A stretch of 64,000 bases of DNA from Erythroxylum novogranatense (GCA_029891385.1 CM057231.1:68154990-68218989), one strand, 5' to 3'; shown: positions 46,561-59,159, numbered from the stretch's first letter. Notes: generated by a model not told the origin, from the sequence alone. Numbers and translations: made by a program.

Positions 46561-47615
46561 TGTTAAGTCAAACTAGACTTCACGATTAAATAATTTTGAT
46601 GACAAACAAAGAGAAATATACAAATGAAAAGTAGATGGACGATGAGAAGTAAGAATCAAATTGAAGGAGAAAAATCAGTCAAGTAAGAATCACCAAGGAG
46701 AAAAATCAGCAAGTAAGAATGAGTGAAGTTTAAAAAAGCATTTAAAGCTTTACAAGAGCTTTACAAGAGAAAAGTAGACGAAAGCTTTACAAGAGAAAAG
46801 CGTATTTAAAGTTTTACAAGAGAAAAGCGCATTTAAAGCTTTACAAGAGAAAAGTAGACGAAAGCTTTACAAGAGAAAAGGCATTTAAAGCTTTACAAGA
46901 GAAAAGGTATTTAAAAGCTTTACAAGAGAAAAGCAGATTTAAAGCTTTACAAGAGAAAAGCAATGATACAAAATATCGACGGAAGAAAGAAACATCATTT
47001 GAGTTAATTCTGAGTCAAACTGAATAACCGCTTTTCAAGATTCAAAGCGATATTCAAGAAACAGTTGAAGAACCCGACTATAAATAAGAGTCGAGATTGA
47101 AGAAGAGATAACTTCATGAAACCTTGAATATTCAACTTTTGATTTTCAGATTATCGAGAGAAAATTGTGAACGATATTTTGAGTGAACAGTGTTAAGAGC
47201 ATTTCTATTATAACAAGCTCTTTACTATTCTTTCAATTAGAAAGTGTTACAGATAGCTTTGAAGAGGCTAAGAGTAAAGAATACTTGCGTAAAGAGACCG
47301 GAGAGGCTCAATCGAAGAATACTTGTAAACAGTTCGAAATAGTGAAATCTCGTAGGATATCGAGAGGATCGGACGTAGCCTACGGTTTGGGGTGAACCAG
47401 ATAAATTGTCGTGTTTTTCTTTCTACTCATATTACTTATATCGTAGTTTTCAAAATTAACAAAGTTTTTTAAACTAATTACAATTGATTTATGATAAGTT
47501 TTGAAAGAACAAGTAATTTCTAAAAGGGATTAACGAAAAGTTTATCACAATTCAACCCCCTTCTCAGTATCTTGATCATATTATTGTTCAATATATTAAC
47601 GTGTGATTCACTTCA
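46561..47615 (+). repeat. COPB 3' LTR (1055 bp)
   Basis: Twin of 21948-22948, with nine AAAGCTTTACAAGAG units at 46744-46962. It is followed at once by the target duplication gtttc and by COPA sequence. Confidence 0.93.
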
Positions 47616-48722
47616 GTTTCCAGTGTTGGTTCCTCTACTAGCTCCTTTTCTTAATCATTAGGTGTTTTCTTAACCGTGTTTTCTTCAACTGGTTCTTCTT
47701 GTTGAATCACAGGGGTTTCTGAATCGTATCTTCTTTCGACTGCTTCTACTTGAACAAAGATCGGTGATGTCTTCGCTGACTAACGTCCTCGTAGCTTGAG
47801 ATGTTCTTCTTTCGACTAACCTTCTTAGTCTTTTTCTCTGCTTCAGTTAGTTTCACTGATTTCTTTGCAGGATATTTTCTTTTATCAGATGTTGCTTTTC
47901 TCTTCCTCTCAGTCTGTTTGGATTTTTTGGCCGTATCCTCTTCCAGAATAGAGACTAAGGATCTTGTGGCTTTGGGTGCACAAGATTTAGAAGTTTCTTC
48001 TCGCCTTTGTTCTCTGGAAATCTTCTCTTCCTGTTGCCTCAGAGTCCTGATTCTTGGAGATCTCTTGGCTTTCTTCACAACCTCGCTCAAGAGACTTTCT
48101 CCTTATCTCTTTGGCGCACTTTGTTTGCCCTCTGAGATTGGCTTTCTCTGAAAAGAGGACTCGCCATTTTCATGAGAGGTCTCCCTAGCACTCTCCTTAG
48201 TTCGGCAGTAGGCGATTTGATACTTACTGGTGATTGAGAACTTGAGACATGAGTCTTCTTCAATACACGCTCCCCCTCAGTTCTTGGCTTCCTTGAAGAG
48301 TCGGCTTGGTCTCTTTCTACTATGTTCAAACCCATTCGCCGAATCGTATGTGCATCGATTTTGCTCTTCACAGGAACAGTTTGTCTGATACCGTGGTGTA
48401 GACGAATACTGGATTCCAAAAAGATCCTTGTCAAAATCATACCATAAGGATAACTTGTAGTTTCCTTTAACCCCTTAACCATATAGTGAAAGATTAAGAA
48501 TGGTAGATCTATGGGATTTCTATTCAGAAGAAAGAACAAGCATTGTTCATCTAGAGTAGTCACCAAATGCCTTGAACCAACTCTGGGAAGAATGCAATTA
48601 AACAGGATTGCATGAAGAACCCGAGCCTTTGGAATCAGATTTGATGTCTTCCTCTCCCTGGAATCATTTATGCCATAGAGCTGTCTCTTGACATCTTCTT
48701 CTTTCATTCCAACTGAGGACAT
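47616..48722 (-). pseudogene. COPA second ORF, N-terminal part
   Basis: From 48722 it reads MSSVGMKEEDVKRQLYGIND, RVLHAILFNCILPRVGSRH, LVTTLDEQCLFFLLNR and SYPYGMILTRIFLESSIRL. A basic middle follows, rich in K, R and S (47746-48090). It matches the COPB second ORF along its length, so both sister subfamilies inherited it. It is cut by COPB at 47616 and continues at 21942. One frame change lies at about 48088. Confidence 0.8.
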
Positions 48723-48825
48723 CCATCCAGCCTTGGTAGACAGTTTCTCACGTTATTTTAGCCTGACTGCTCATTTAGCATCACCATGTTAAGATTGTGT
48801 CTTATCTTCTGAAAACGTTCTTCAC

Positions 48826-49545
48826 TTAGTGGTTTAGTGAAGATATCTGCCCGTTGAAGTTCTGTTTCAACAAACGTAGAATCACCACTTTCCTCCTAAC
48901 ATAATCTCTCGTGAAATGATGTCCGACTTCTATATGCTTCACTCTGGAATACTGAATTGGATTCTTTGATAGATTTATCGTACTGGTGTTGTCGCAACAA
49001 ATTGGAATCTCCTCCTTTTTGGCTGAATAGTCTTCAAGCTGGTATTTGATCCACAGCGTCTGTGGCAAACAACTTGCACGATGCATATATATTCTTGCTT
49101 CACGTTGATAGGCAATTGAGCTTTGTCTCTTGCTTGACCAGGAGACAAGATTTCCTCCAAGAAAGTGACATCCACCACTTGTGCTCTTCCTTTCAATTCT
49201 ATCTCCAGCATAGTCCGCATCGCAATAACCAATTAACCTGAAATCTTTACCTTTCTCAAACATTAAGCAAAGATCAGTAGTACCTGCGAGATATCTCAAA
49301 ATTCTTTTAACAGCAATAAGATGAGACTCTCTAAGATCGGCTTGAAATCTTGCACACAAACATACACTGAACAGAATATCAGTTCTACTTGCTGTAAGAT
49401 ACAGTAAAGAACCGATCATCCCTCTATATAGGGTTTGATCCACCTTCTTACCAAGTTCGTCTTTCGAAAAAAGATTTGAAGGATGCATCGGAGTTGCCAT
49501 AGGCTTCACATTATTCATGTCAAACTTATTCAGCAATTCTTTCAC
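48826..49545 (-). pseudogene. COPA RNase H and RT end
   Basis: Open for 239 codons: MKELLNKFDMNNVKPMATPM, YRGMIGSLLYLTASRTDI, then RNase H with LIGYCDADYAGDRIERKS, LGGNLVSWSSKRQSSIA and VKHIEVGHHFTRDYV. The STAEAEY box is changed to QREARIY by a small frame slip. The ending (ADIFTKPL) is frameshifted to FNGQISSLNH. Confidence 0.92.
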
Positions 49546-49559
49546 ATACTTTTGTTGAT

Positions 49560-50290
49560 GAATGAAGATCTTTTCTTGATGCGCTTAACTTGCAACCCAA
49601 GAAAGAACTTTAATTCACCCATCATACTCATTTCAAATTCTCTTTTCATTAGACTCTCAAACTTCAAGCACAACTTTTTCAAGTAGCACCAAATATGATA
49701 TCATCAACGTAAATCAGTCTTTAAGATAAAATCATTTTGAAAACCCTTCCTAAAGAGCGCCTTATCAACTTGACCTCTCTGAAACCATTTTCTATCAAGA
49801 AGGTACTCAGACGATCATACCAAGCTCTAGGAGCTTGCTTCAGCCGTATAAGGCTTTGTGAAGTCTATAGACATAATCGGGTTTTAACATCTTGAAGCCG
49901 GTGGTTGTTTTACATAAACTTCTTCGTCTATAAAGTCATTGAAATGCACTCTTACGTCCATCTGAAACAACTTTATATCATGACAGATTGCATATGCTAA
50001 CAAAATCCTTATAGCTTCAAGTCTCGCCATCGGAGCATATGTTTCATTGTAGTCTATTCTTCTTGCCGATTGTAGCCTTGTGCTACTAATCGCCTTATTA
50101 CGACTCACTCTTCTGATTCGCCTAACTTATTCTTAAAACCTATCTGGTTCCTATAATGGATTTCTTAGGAGGTTTTGGAACTAAGGACCGACGTTATTCC
50201 TCGTGAATTGATTCACTCTTCTTGCATGGCTAACACCCAAGCTTCGTCTTGAAGAACTTCCTCAACCTTCTTAGGCTCTACTTCGTAGAT
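49560..50290 (-). pseudogene. COPA reverse transcriptase
   Basis: RT motifs lie in several frames: [50 protein letters not shown], and the catalytic YVDD at 49700-49711, then FEMSMMGELKFFLGLQ near 49640. Many single-base losses break it. Confidence 0.88.
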
Positions 50291-50429
50291 AAAAGCTACA
50301 TTAGCTTCGTCTCGAATCGACCTAGTCCTAACTCCTTCGAGGTCTCACCGATAATTAACTCTTCCGGATGAGAACTTTTGTACTTCCAATCTCGCCTTAG
50401 TTCTATAGTTTCGGAATATCTTCGCTTTG

Positions 50430-51600
50430 TTCTCATGAGTGTCCGACGAGGAGTTTCGAGGTATCATCTAAGTTCTTTGAAGGACCTTCATTCTCCATGT
50501 CATCTTCCTTATGGGGTTGAGGACTATCATCAAACTTGACATGGATCGCCTCTTCAACAGCCTTTGAAATCAAGTTGTAAACTCGAAAAGCCTTAGACGA
50601 TGATGAGTAGCCTAGAAAATTCTGGATAGGTCTTCAATCGAATTTATCCAACACTCTTTCAGATTCATAATGGAACATTTGCACCCAAATGGATGAAAGT
50701 ACGATATGCTTGGTCTTCTTCCATTCCATAACTCATAAGGAGTCTTCTTCAACATAGGTCGCAACAAGATCCTTACTCAATATAACATGTTGTATTCACG
50801 ACTTCGCTTGAAATACTTAGAAAGATTCGTCTCACATAGCATGGTCCTTGCCATTTCTTGAATCTTCCTATTCTTTCTTTCAACAACTCCATTTTGTCGA
50901 GGAGTTCTAAATTTGAGAAGTTGTGGGAAATTCCATTCTCTTCACAAAATCAGAAACTTCTCATTTTCAAACTCTCAACCATGATCACTCCGGATACTAG
51001 TAATGGACATTCCTTTTTCGTTCTACTTTCTGGATAGAGTTCTAAAGCACTTAAAAGACTCGCCTTTGTGTGATAAGAATAATATCCAACAAAATCGAGT
51101 AAAGTCATCAACAATGACAAGTCCATATTTCTTTCTGCCAAGACTTAATGTCCTTGTAGGACCAAACAAATCCATATGTAACAGTTCTAAAGGTCTTGAT
51201 GAGGTTACAAAATTTTTAGAAGGAAAGAGGTTTTAACTTGTTTTCCTTTCAAGCAATTTTCACGTAAAAGTTCTTTGTCAAAACTTATTTTGGCAAACCT
51301 CTTACTAAATCATGTTTTACTAATTTTGAAATATGTTTCAAAGAGACTTGACCTAGTTTTTATGCCGATTAGTCTTTCTTCTTCGTAAGATAGAAAACAT
51401 GAAATATTTTGATTTTGAAAATCTTCTAAATTGATTTTGTAAAGGTTGTTTCTTCTCTTGGCAGAGAAAAGTATAGACCCATCTTTGTTTCTGACTTCGC
51501 AAAGATTTTGATTGAATGTAACTGTGAAACCAGAATCACACAACCGACTCACACTAATCAAGTTATGCTTTAGACCATCAACAAGCAAAGACATTATTTA
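50430..51600 (-). pseudogene. COPA integrase
   Basis: The pre-integrase segment at 51594-51310 reads MSLLVDGLKHNLISVSRLCD and FTVTFNQNLCEVRNKDGSIL. The zinc domain (about 51300-51230) is frameshifted. The core is readable near 51160-50940 (GLVIVDDFTRF-like, SDHGGEF-like) and at 50930-50870. The C-terminal part continues to about 50430 in fragments. Confidence 0.8.
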
Positions 51601-51639
51601 TGCATGCAAAGGAATCTTTACCTATTTTCCGATTCCAAT

Positions 51640-51880
51640 AATTTTGCCTATTTGGTTGTCTCCGAAAGTTCTTGATCCTCCTTCTTATCTTGAAGATCTA
51701 GGAACATAGACCTTCTTCCGTCATGTGTCATGAGCATCCACCGCCTAAATACTAACGGTGCTTGCCGTATCTTCCAAGGAAGGATATCTGCAGGAGAAAC
51801 TATTTTATTTTTTGGTACCCAAATTTTCTTGGGTCCTTTATGGTTAGTAGTATGCTTATGATATGATCTATAATGCATAT
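51640..51880 (-). pseudogene. COPA protease
   Basis: KGPKKIWVPKNKIVSPADIL is followed by FRRWMLMTHDGRRSMFLDLQ. The family has WYLDSGCSRHMTGD at this point; here the catalytic Asp-Ser-Gly cannot be read in frame. Confidence 0.75.
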
Positions 51881-51909
51881 TACTCGGATGTTGATTAAAA
51901 TGTGTTATC

Positions 51910-53406
51910 CTATATCTTTCTTTTGAATGATGATTTGCTACTAGACTGAGTATTGTTTCTAGTAAACCCTAATCCAATCTTATCACTCGGATGTCTACAT
52001 TTTCCAAGCATTTCATTCATTTTCTTTGTACTTTCTGTGAAAGTAGCTAAATCAGCTGATAAATTCTTAATCATTAGCTTAAGCTGATTAATTTCTTCTG
52101 ATCTGTCTACAATCTTTCTTTTATCTTCTAATTGTTTCTTTAAACAACTATTTTCTCTCTCTATTATCTCAATATGTTTAATATTTTCTACATACTTTTT
52201 CTTTAACAGCTTGTACTGTTTCAAAATAACATGAGAATCTTCTAACAATTCTGAATAAGCATCATGCAAATTATCATAATCTGATTTTACCTCCTCATCA
52301 CTATCTTCCTCAGCCATTAGGCAAATGTTTGCATGTTCTGATGACTCGAGCTCAGATCGATTCGGATGAATCTAGGTCCTCCCATGTTGACATCATGCTT
52401 TTCTTGCCTTCTCTACTCTTCTTGGGTTTCTTCTTGAGAGTAGGGCATTCGGACTTGTAGTTTCCAGGCTAGTTGCACTCGTAGCAAATGATAGAAGACT
52501 TCTCTGGCTTAGCTTCATCTTTTCCATTCTTTCTGAATGTCTGGTTACCTCTGGGCTTCTTCTTCCACATACGTCTTATCTTTCTGGAAATGAAAGATAA
52601 TTCGTCATCTTCATCACTTGACTCTGATTCTGATTGATTTGAGTTATCATCCTTTGATTCTTCAATCTTCAATGCTTTCGATGACTTCCTCCTTCTCTGA
52701 GTCTTATGATTCTTCCGTCCGACCTTGATGCTATTGACTTGTCTCGCTTGGGCTTGTCTTCAGCGTTGAGTTCTACTTCATGAATCTTCAAGGATCCCAG
52801 CAACTCATCTAGCTTCAACACGCTCAAGTCTTTGGCTTCTTGTTCTGCAGTAACTTTAGGTCTCCATCTCTTAGGAAGACTTCTTAGGATCTTTCGAACA
52901 TGGTCTTGGTTATTGTATGTCCTTCCAAGAGCTTTTAATACATTGACAATTGTTTGAAATCTTCCAAACATTTGATCAATAGATTCTTCATCTTCTATCA
53001 TGAAAAGTTCATATTGATGTACAAGAATACTTATCTTGGATTCCTTAACTTGACTTATGCCTTCATGAGTAATGGACAATGTGTCCCACATTTCTTTTGC
53101 AGTGTCGCAACCATGCACTTTGTCGTACTCGCTTCTGCTTAGGGCACACGTTAAGAAAAATTTTGCTTTTGAATTCAGTTGTATTCTTTCTTTCTGATCA
53201 GTCGTCCATCTGTTTCGTGGAATAGAACTGCCTTCTTCATCTACAGGTATATAGGGTCCGTTCTCTATTACGTCCCAAAGGTCTACATGTGTAGATTCGA
53301 TGAATAACCGCATCCTATCTTTCCAGTAATGATAGTCTTCTCCGTTGAATGCTGGAGGTCTAGTGACTAAGGCACCTTCAGCGATGTATACATGTGACTC
53401 CGCCAT
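51910..53406 (-). pseudogene. COPA gag
   Basis: The start at 53406 gives M-A-E-S-H-V-Y-I. UBN2-type gag motifs follow: FNGEDYHYWKDRMRLFIES, KAKFFLTCALSRSEYDKV, ILRSLPKRWRPKVTA. The zinc knuckle at about 52450-52495 is broken: CYECN-stop-PGNYKSEC, with the metal-binding His changed to Asn and a stop inside (COPB keeps the intact form). The coiled-coil tail LEDSHVILKQYKLLKKKYVE lies at 52317-51910. Confidence 0.9.
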
Positions 53407-53448
53407 TATCTTTAATCTACACTTCGCCAAAGTGATTCTTGGATACCA

Positions 53449-53461
53449 GGCTCTGATACCA
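53449..53461 (-). other. COPA primer binding site
   Basis: The minus strand reads TGGTATCAGAGCC two bases from the 5' LTR, complementary to initiator-Met tRNA. Confidence 0.92.
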
Positions 53462-53463
53462 AT

Positions 53464-54452
53464 TGAAGTGAATCACACGTTAATACAGCATTTAGAAATA
53501 CAGTAGAATGCACGAGAAGGGGGGGTTGAATTGTGTATTCCCCTTTTTGAATATCTTTTTCAGAATTACTTGTTAGAATTAAAATTCTTTACAGAATCTT
53601 TATTAATCTTGATTGATCAAACTTTTCAATGCTAAGTATATGAATAATAAGTAATGATCAACTTTGAGGCAAGATAAAGATAAAGAGTAAGAGTAGTAGA
53701 CACGTGGATTTATCCTGGTTCACCCCAAACCGTGGGCTATGTCCAGTCCTCAGAGTTTCTTCTGAGATTTCACTATCTCTTCAAGCGTTACAGTATTCTT
53801 TCACGAGCCTCTTGAGTCTCTACAACCAAGATTCTTTCACACTTAGCCTCTGCAGCTATCTGTATAACTTTTCTTCTCGAAAAATATTTGAACACTTTAT
53901 TACTGAAGATAGCGCTCAGCTAATTCAAGACTTGATCGCTTTTTCACTTTGTGTAATTTTTCTAACATCAGCCAGCTCTTCAGTTTTCGACTTCGACTTG
54001 TATTTATAGCCTTCGTCTCTAACTGTTTCTTTGATTCTTGAATCTTGAATCTTTAATTTTTAAAGAAACGGTTAATCAGTTGAGTTCTGTAACTAACTCG
54101 AACTGACTCTTGCGTCTGTTTCTTTTCTGCGTCTGCTTTGCTTTTGCGTCTGCGTCTGCGTCTACTTTGCTTTTGCGTCTACATCTGTGTTTGCTTTGCT
54201 TTTGCGTCTGCATCTGCGTCTGCTTTGCTTTTGTGTCTGCGTCTGCGTCTGACTTTTTTTCAACTTCGTCTATGTTTGACTTTTATCAACTTCGTCTGTG
54301 TCTGACTGTTTTCTTGCAACTTCGTCATCTCGGACTTAAATGCGTATACGTCGTATCTCAGTTCGTTACAGGTACATTTTGTTTATCTTGTATATGATCT
54401 CTCTTTGTTATACATCAAAATCATTTTTATGTAAAGTCATTCTGACTTAACA
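53464..54452 (-). repeat. COPA 5' LTR (989 bp)
   Basis: Twin of 19782-20738. It ends at 54452 and is followed by the duplication aatga and then the rest of the GYP2 LTR. Repeated tgcgtctg words lie at 54110-54252. Confidence 0.93.
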
Positions 54453-54457
54453 AATGA

Positions 54458-54548
54458 AGGTTCATTGAAACAACCCTACAAGGTAATACGCACGCTCAAG
54501 TCTTATGGTATTTTCACAAGGGTTGGGCTCCAGAAACGGTGCCCAACA
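54458..54548 (+). repeat. GYP2 5' LTR, last 91 bases
   Basis: This completes the LTR interrupted at 19781. It aligns with the end of the GYP1 LTR (cacaagctcaagg against gcacgctcaag) and ends GTGCCCAACA, an imperfect inverse of the TGTTGGCCCC start. Confidence 0.85.
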
Positions 54549-57500
54549 ATTGTGGTATCAGAGCCCAAAATTAGGATCTTATATGGGCAACTTTCGGGAT
54601 ATGTGTCAATCGTAAGAGCGATTGTTAAGAGTTCGGGCTAATAGAATTAGTGATAAGAATGATGCCTTTTTAAAATTTGAGAAATATGAAAGATGTGGGG
54701 AATTGGAAATGGGAAATAGTACATGGTTAAATATGACAGATAATAAGTCAACGCATTTGTATTGGTGGAATTGAATATGACACCAATATTGTACTGTTTT
54801 GTATATTCCCGAATGTGATATGGATGTGAATATATTATCATGGATTGTTTAAGGAAAATAGGGAGATAAGTATAAATGATGAGATTAAATTGTACAAGTA
54901 GAATGTAAGAAAAATAGAAATTGTTATGATCTTAAGAAGATGAAATTGGAACCAAAGTGGTTGTTTGATTAATGTGACAAGATTATGATCTACTATAAGA
55001 ATGTGTTAATGGAATTGAGATCAGAATTTTATGATGATTATACATCTATAATTTTGAATCAATAGCAAATATACATATGTAAGATGCAGTAAAGGATAAT
55101 TGGAAGATGACATGAATGATAGAGACATAAAAGTTCAAAAGGTTAAGTTGAATTGTTATTGTGAGTACATATCTGATAATAGGATCACCATAACAAGTGA
55201 GAATATTGAGCACATAAGTATTATATGTGTGGAGATGATATAGGAAGCAATCTATGACTTAGCGGATATTTGTTAGTCAGAGTTCCCATTGTTTAAAGTC
55301 TAAGAGGAACTAGAGTAACACATGAAAGTGCTTATAATGATCAATCGGGGATAGATTGAAATTGTTGATGATGTTACCATGAGTAATGAATTCAAAGATA
55401 AAGAGAAGAATATCATCTAGGATCAATGGAGATCAAAGTTTCAATCATATAAGATATAAATTTGTGAATTATTGGAGATAAATATATGGACAAAAAGGGG
55501 ACGACTTTGATGATACACACCTAAGCATATGAGACAATAGTTATGTTTACTACTTCATTGAGTTTTGATAATTAGAATGTTATAACCTTGTAAGAAAGAT
55601 AGAATTTGGTCTTTCTGAGGTATTAAGGATGGTTGATAATACGATGATGATAACAGTTGATTGATAAACATTACATTAACAGTACAAATGATAGTAGCAA
55701 GAAATCTTCTTTTGAAGAAGAATTTTATTGAATTAGGTTAAGCAGATTAGATAGTTTATATTAAGAATGATCAATGAAAAAATAAATCAGAAATGATATT
55801 GGAGCCCTGATCCTAATGGAGACTCAAGCATAAGATGTAGAATATGTTACTAGGAGTATATGCATTTTTTGACGTAAAATATCCAACTATGTGATTGGAT
55901 TCTTGAATTTAAGGTGACATTAAGTATAAGAGACATAAATAAGATTTGATGAATGTATTACCAACACAGGAAATTAAAATTGAAAATAAATTGAAATGTG
56001 TGGAGAAATTAGTATGAATGAGCAAATAGTAGAATAATTCAGTGTGAAATCAGAGGAAATCAAATGAATTCAAAAAATCATTCGAGGAAGGAAGTCGATA
56101 AGGAAATTGAAAATAACGTGAGAAATGAGGAATTAGTTATTTAAGGAATTATGAGAACTAATCATAGGCATATGGAGCTTTGGAAACATTTGTTCAAGTT
56201 GACAAATTCCCCGAAAGTATTATGGTATTGAAGATTAAAGTGAACCAAGCAAAATGGATCAATTTGTGATCATGATCATAGAGGATATTTGGAGTGTATT
56301 TGAAAAGTGAAGAATATTTTTGAACATTGAGATTAATCTTACATATCGTGGATGTAAAAACAATTTTGAGGAATTATAACACCGATATTAGTTATATTGT
56401 TTGGATTTGGAAATTTTATAGTTTATCATGATGTTGTATAAGATATTTGGATAAAATCCAATGCAGCATAATAAAGTGATTTCTTATGTATGGAGACGAC
56501 TAAAGTCCTATGAGTTGATTATTCGATACATGATTTAGAACTGCTATGGTAGTGATTGTTTTAAAAGTTTAGAGATAGTATATGTATAGGAACATCTTGG
56601 ATTTATATAAATATATAGATCATTAAAGTTGAGGTGATTATTGAGTTGAGAGAATTGAACACGAGACTGAGACAATGGATAGAAGTACTGAAAGATTATG
56701 GTGGTACAAATGAGTATTTTCCAATAAAGTTAGTATTGTATCTGATACGTTAAGCATAAATCCCAATAGCAGTGAAACATGAATTCAGATATTGAGGTTA
56801 TCAGATCTAGTGCAATAGGAGCATAGAATGTGGAGTTGAATTTTGGGTAAATCAAAGTACTATTTGCTATGAAATTGAAGATTAGTTTCACACAAAAGGA
56901 TTAACCAAGCCCAAATTGAGGATCCAGAAATTGTGAATCTTACTAAGAAATCGAAAGTGAACACGAATTTTGAGTTCGAATAGGAAAATTGATACTTTGT
57001 GATTGAAATAGGAGGTATGTGTAATCGATAAAGGTGTTAGAGCAAAGAGATTATTAGAAAAGTACAAATGGTAACATAAGTTATACGTCCTAGTAGGAAT
57101 ACGTCGAAACATCATTTAGCGGCTAAGAATGTAGAATTAAGTGACTGAATGTTTTAATTGTCGATGGTCTTAATTGTTAGAGATATGCTTAAGGCTTGTA
57201 GTTTGGAATCTATAGGAACATAAGATCAATGTATAGTTCTATTTAACTTTAAGCATCATAATCATTATCATGGTGATTTCATTGGAATACTATATGAAGA
57301 GTTAGATGACAAAAAGAGTCATGCGCCTCCTTATTTGGATGAATAGGGCCAAAGATGGTCGAAAACCAAATTTGATTGGAGATTTTACTGATAAGTGAAA
57401 TTGATCTATATTAGGAATTAAGTGATGCAAGAAAAATGAATGAAATTGGTGGATCAACACCAAATATAATGATATAGACATAAGAGTTAAGTGTACTGAT

Positions 57501-57878
57501 ACTATAAAGAGGTGAATTATGAAGAGAAGGATGAAATGTTTATGAGAATATCACCTTCCCAAGGTGTGCTTAGATTGAGTGCAAGATGTCAAGTATGCTA
57601 AGAAATATTGATATGATCTAATATTAGTGTTATCAATGCAGGAAGTGAAAAACATTATGAGTAATCTGAAATATATTGAGGAAACAATTAAGATAGTGAG
57701 ATATCTGAATAGGTCATAGAAGGATTGATTGAATCCGTTAACTAGGGTGATGTGAAAGAAATTATTCGAGTGATGAAGTTAAATGAAAAACAAAGGAGCA
57801 TAAGAGGAAGCATACCCCTACCTCTTGATCAGTTAGATAAGAATTTTGAGGAAGAAATTCTTTTAAGAGGGGGAGAAA
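54549..57878 (+). pseudogene. GYP2 interior: primer site, decayed pol, polypurine tract
   Basis: The primer site TGGTATCAGAGCC is at 54553-54565 (initiator-Met tRNA). Most of the interior is unreadable. At about 56380-56720 a gypsy RNase H is still visible in pieces: TPILVILFGFGNFIVYHD, YSIHDLEL, LRQWIEVLKDYG, then SDTLS. Near the end, NFEEEILLRGGEM matches the C-terminus of chromovirus pol and overlaps the polypurine run aagagggggagaa before the LTR at 57879. Gag was not found. Confidence 0.8.
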
Positions 57879-57977
57879 TGTTGGCCGCCATATTTTTCTC
57901 TCTCTAGTTAAGCATGATTTAAAATAAATTATGAGGTTTTGATGGATTAAATTTTTGGAGTTATTATTATGTTATTG
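57879..57977 (+). repeat. GYP2 3' LTR, first part
   Basis: It begins TGTTGGCCGCC and matches 16834-16925 (agttaagcatgattt, gaggttttgatgg, ttattattatgtta). It is interrupted by the solo LTR, with the duplication tattg at 57973-57977. Confidence 0.88.
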
Positions 57978-59159
57978 TGTTGGATCCCGTTACCGAGACC
58001 CAACTTCTTTACACTAAACGCTAGCACTGCTTAAACTGAACAAGATCTCTCATAAACACTCTTGAAGCGGAATGAAAATCGAAAGCCAAAGCGAATGAAA
58101 TGAAACAAATGCAAAGCTAATAGGATCGAAATTCAACTGAAATCGAATATCAAATAAGTCGAATCGAATACAGACAGAAATCGAATACGAATGCGAAACA
58201 AACGGATCAAATCTGATACCAAATGAATTCAATTGCAACTAGAAAATGAACTTGAAAACCAAGTATCCAAATGGTGGTTTCGAACAGAATTTCAAATTCT
58301 GACATCCGAAGCGTGAACATAAAAACTTGTCGCATTGGAAACCCTTATGACTTGACCTATCCGAAAGTCGATGTACATTTTTTTTCTCTCTTGCTCTCTT
58401 AAGCATGCTTTACATCTATCATACTTGGACTTAGCCTTAAACTTATATTAATCGCCAGTTGCTTTATTCTTCTTATTCATCGCATTCGCGTTCCTTATCA
58501 TAACTATCTCATACTCATGTCAATAAATTCATACATAACTTCACTTATCCTATATTTCTATATAAAATCCGTGACATAACGATCGCACTTAAACAAAACC
58601 CAAACCTGCAAATAGTAAGACTCACTTCTATAACTTCCAGAAAGATACACATACATCATGATCTACCGGACCCTCCATCCGGGATCTCAGCAAACGCAAA
58701 CCTAAATTCTAAACCACCTCAAGTCATTTTCATATCAATTCATATTCAACACATTCAAACTTATAAACAATTGCCATATACAAATTTCATGCTTCCATCA
58801 AACTCAACCAATTGAATTTATAAGTCTTCACAATTCATATACAATTTATATCCCAACATCAAATACATTTATCTATGTCTATACATATATACCCCAAATA
58901 CATTCCTAACTCAATACAATTTTACATACAAAACCCAAATGTACATTCCATAGCCAATACACATTCCCCAATTTCATAACTCAAGTGTTTATACAATATC
59001 ATAAACTCAAAATACATTAAGAACCCAAAAGCTTACAATACTCTAATGGCATTCCAAGCCATAGACCATTTCCATAAAACTTAAACCAAATACACAAATA
59101 CAAATCATGTACAAATGCTGATATCCTGATGTCTTTCATCCAATCTCCTACTCGAATAC

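Larger units (their letters stand above)
21948..47615 (+). mobile_element. COPB: Ty1/copia element related to COPA, opposite strand, carrying COPC and GAGD
   Basis: The LTRs are 21948-22948 and 46561-47615, from TGTTAAGTCAAAC to CACTTCA, with target duplication gtttc at 21943-21947 and 47616-47620. Gag, RNase H and the second ORF are clearly homologous to COPA, but the LTR interior differs, so it is a sister subfamily. The integrase is missing. COPC and GAGD are both inserted in its second ORF. Own length without inserts is about 8.6 kb. Confidence 0.92.
19782..54452 (-). mobile_element. COPA: Ty1/copia element, SIRE/Maximus-like, split by COPB
   Basis: The LTRs are 53464-54452 (5') and 19782-20738 (3'), both running from TGTTAAGTCAGAATG to CACTTCA on the minus strand, with target duplication aatga. 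Gene order from 53406 downward is gag, protease, integrase, reverse transcriptase, RNase H, then an extra ORF, as in the SIRE/Maximus lineage. COPB occupies 21948-47615, inside that extra ORF. COPA's own length without inserts is about 9 kb. Frames are broken throughout. Confidence 0.92.

Noticed and set aside
54549..57878. Possible unknown gene between the LTRs of GYP2
   Set aside because: Remnants of gypsy RNase H and the pol C-terminus, with primer site and polypurine tract at the edges, show it is a decayed retrotransposon interior.
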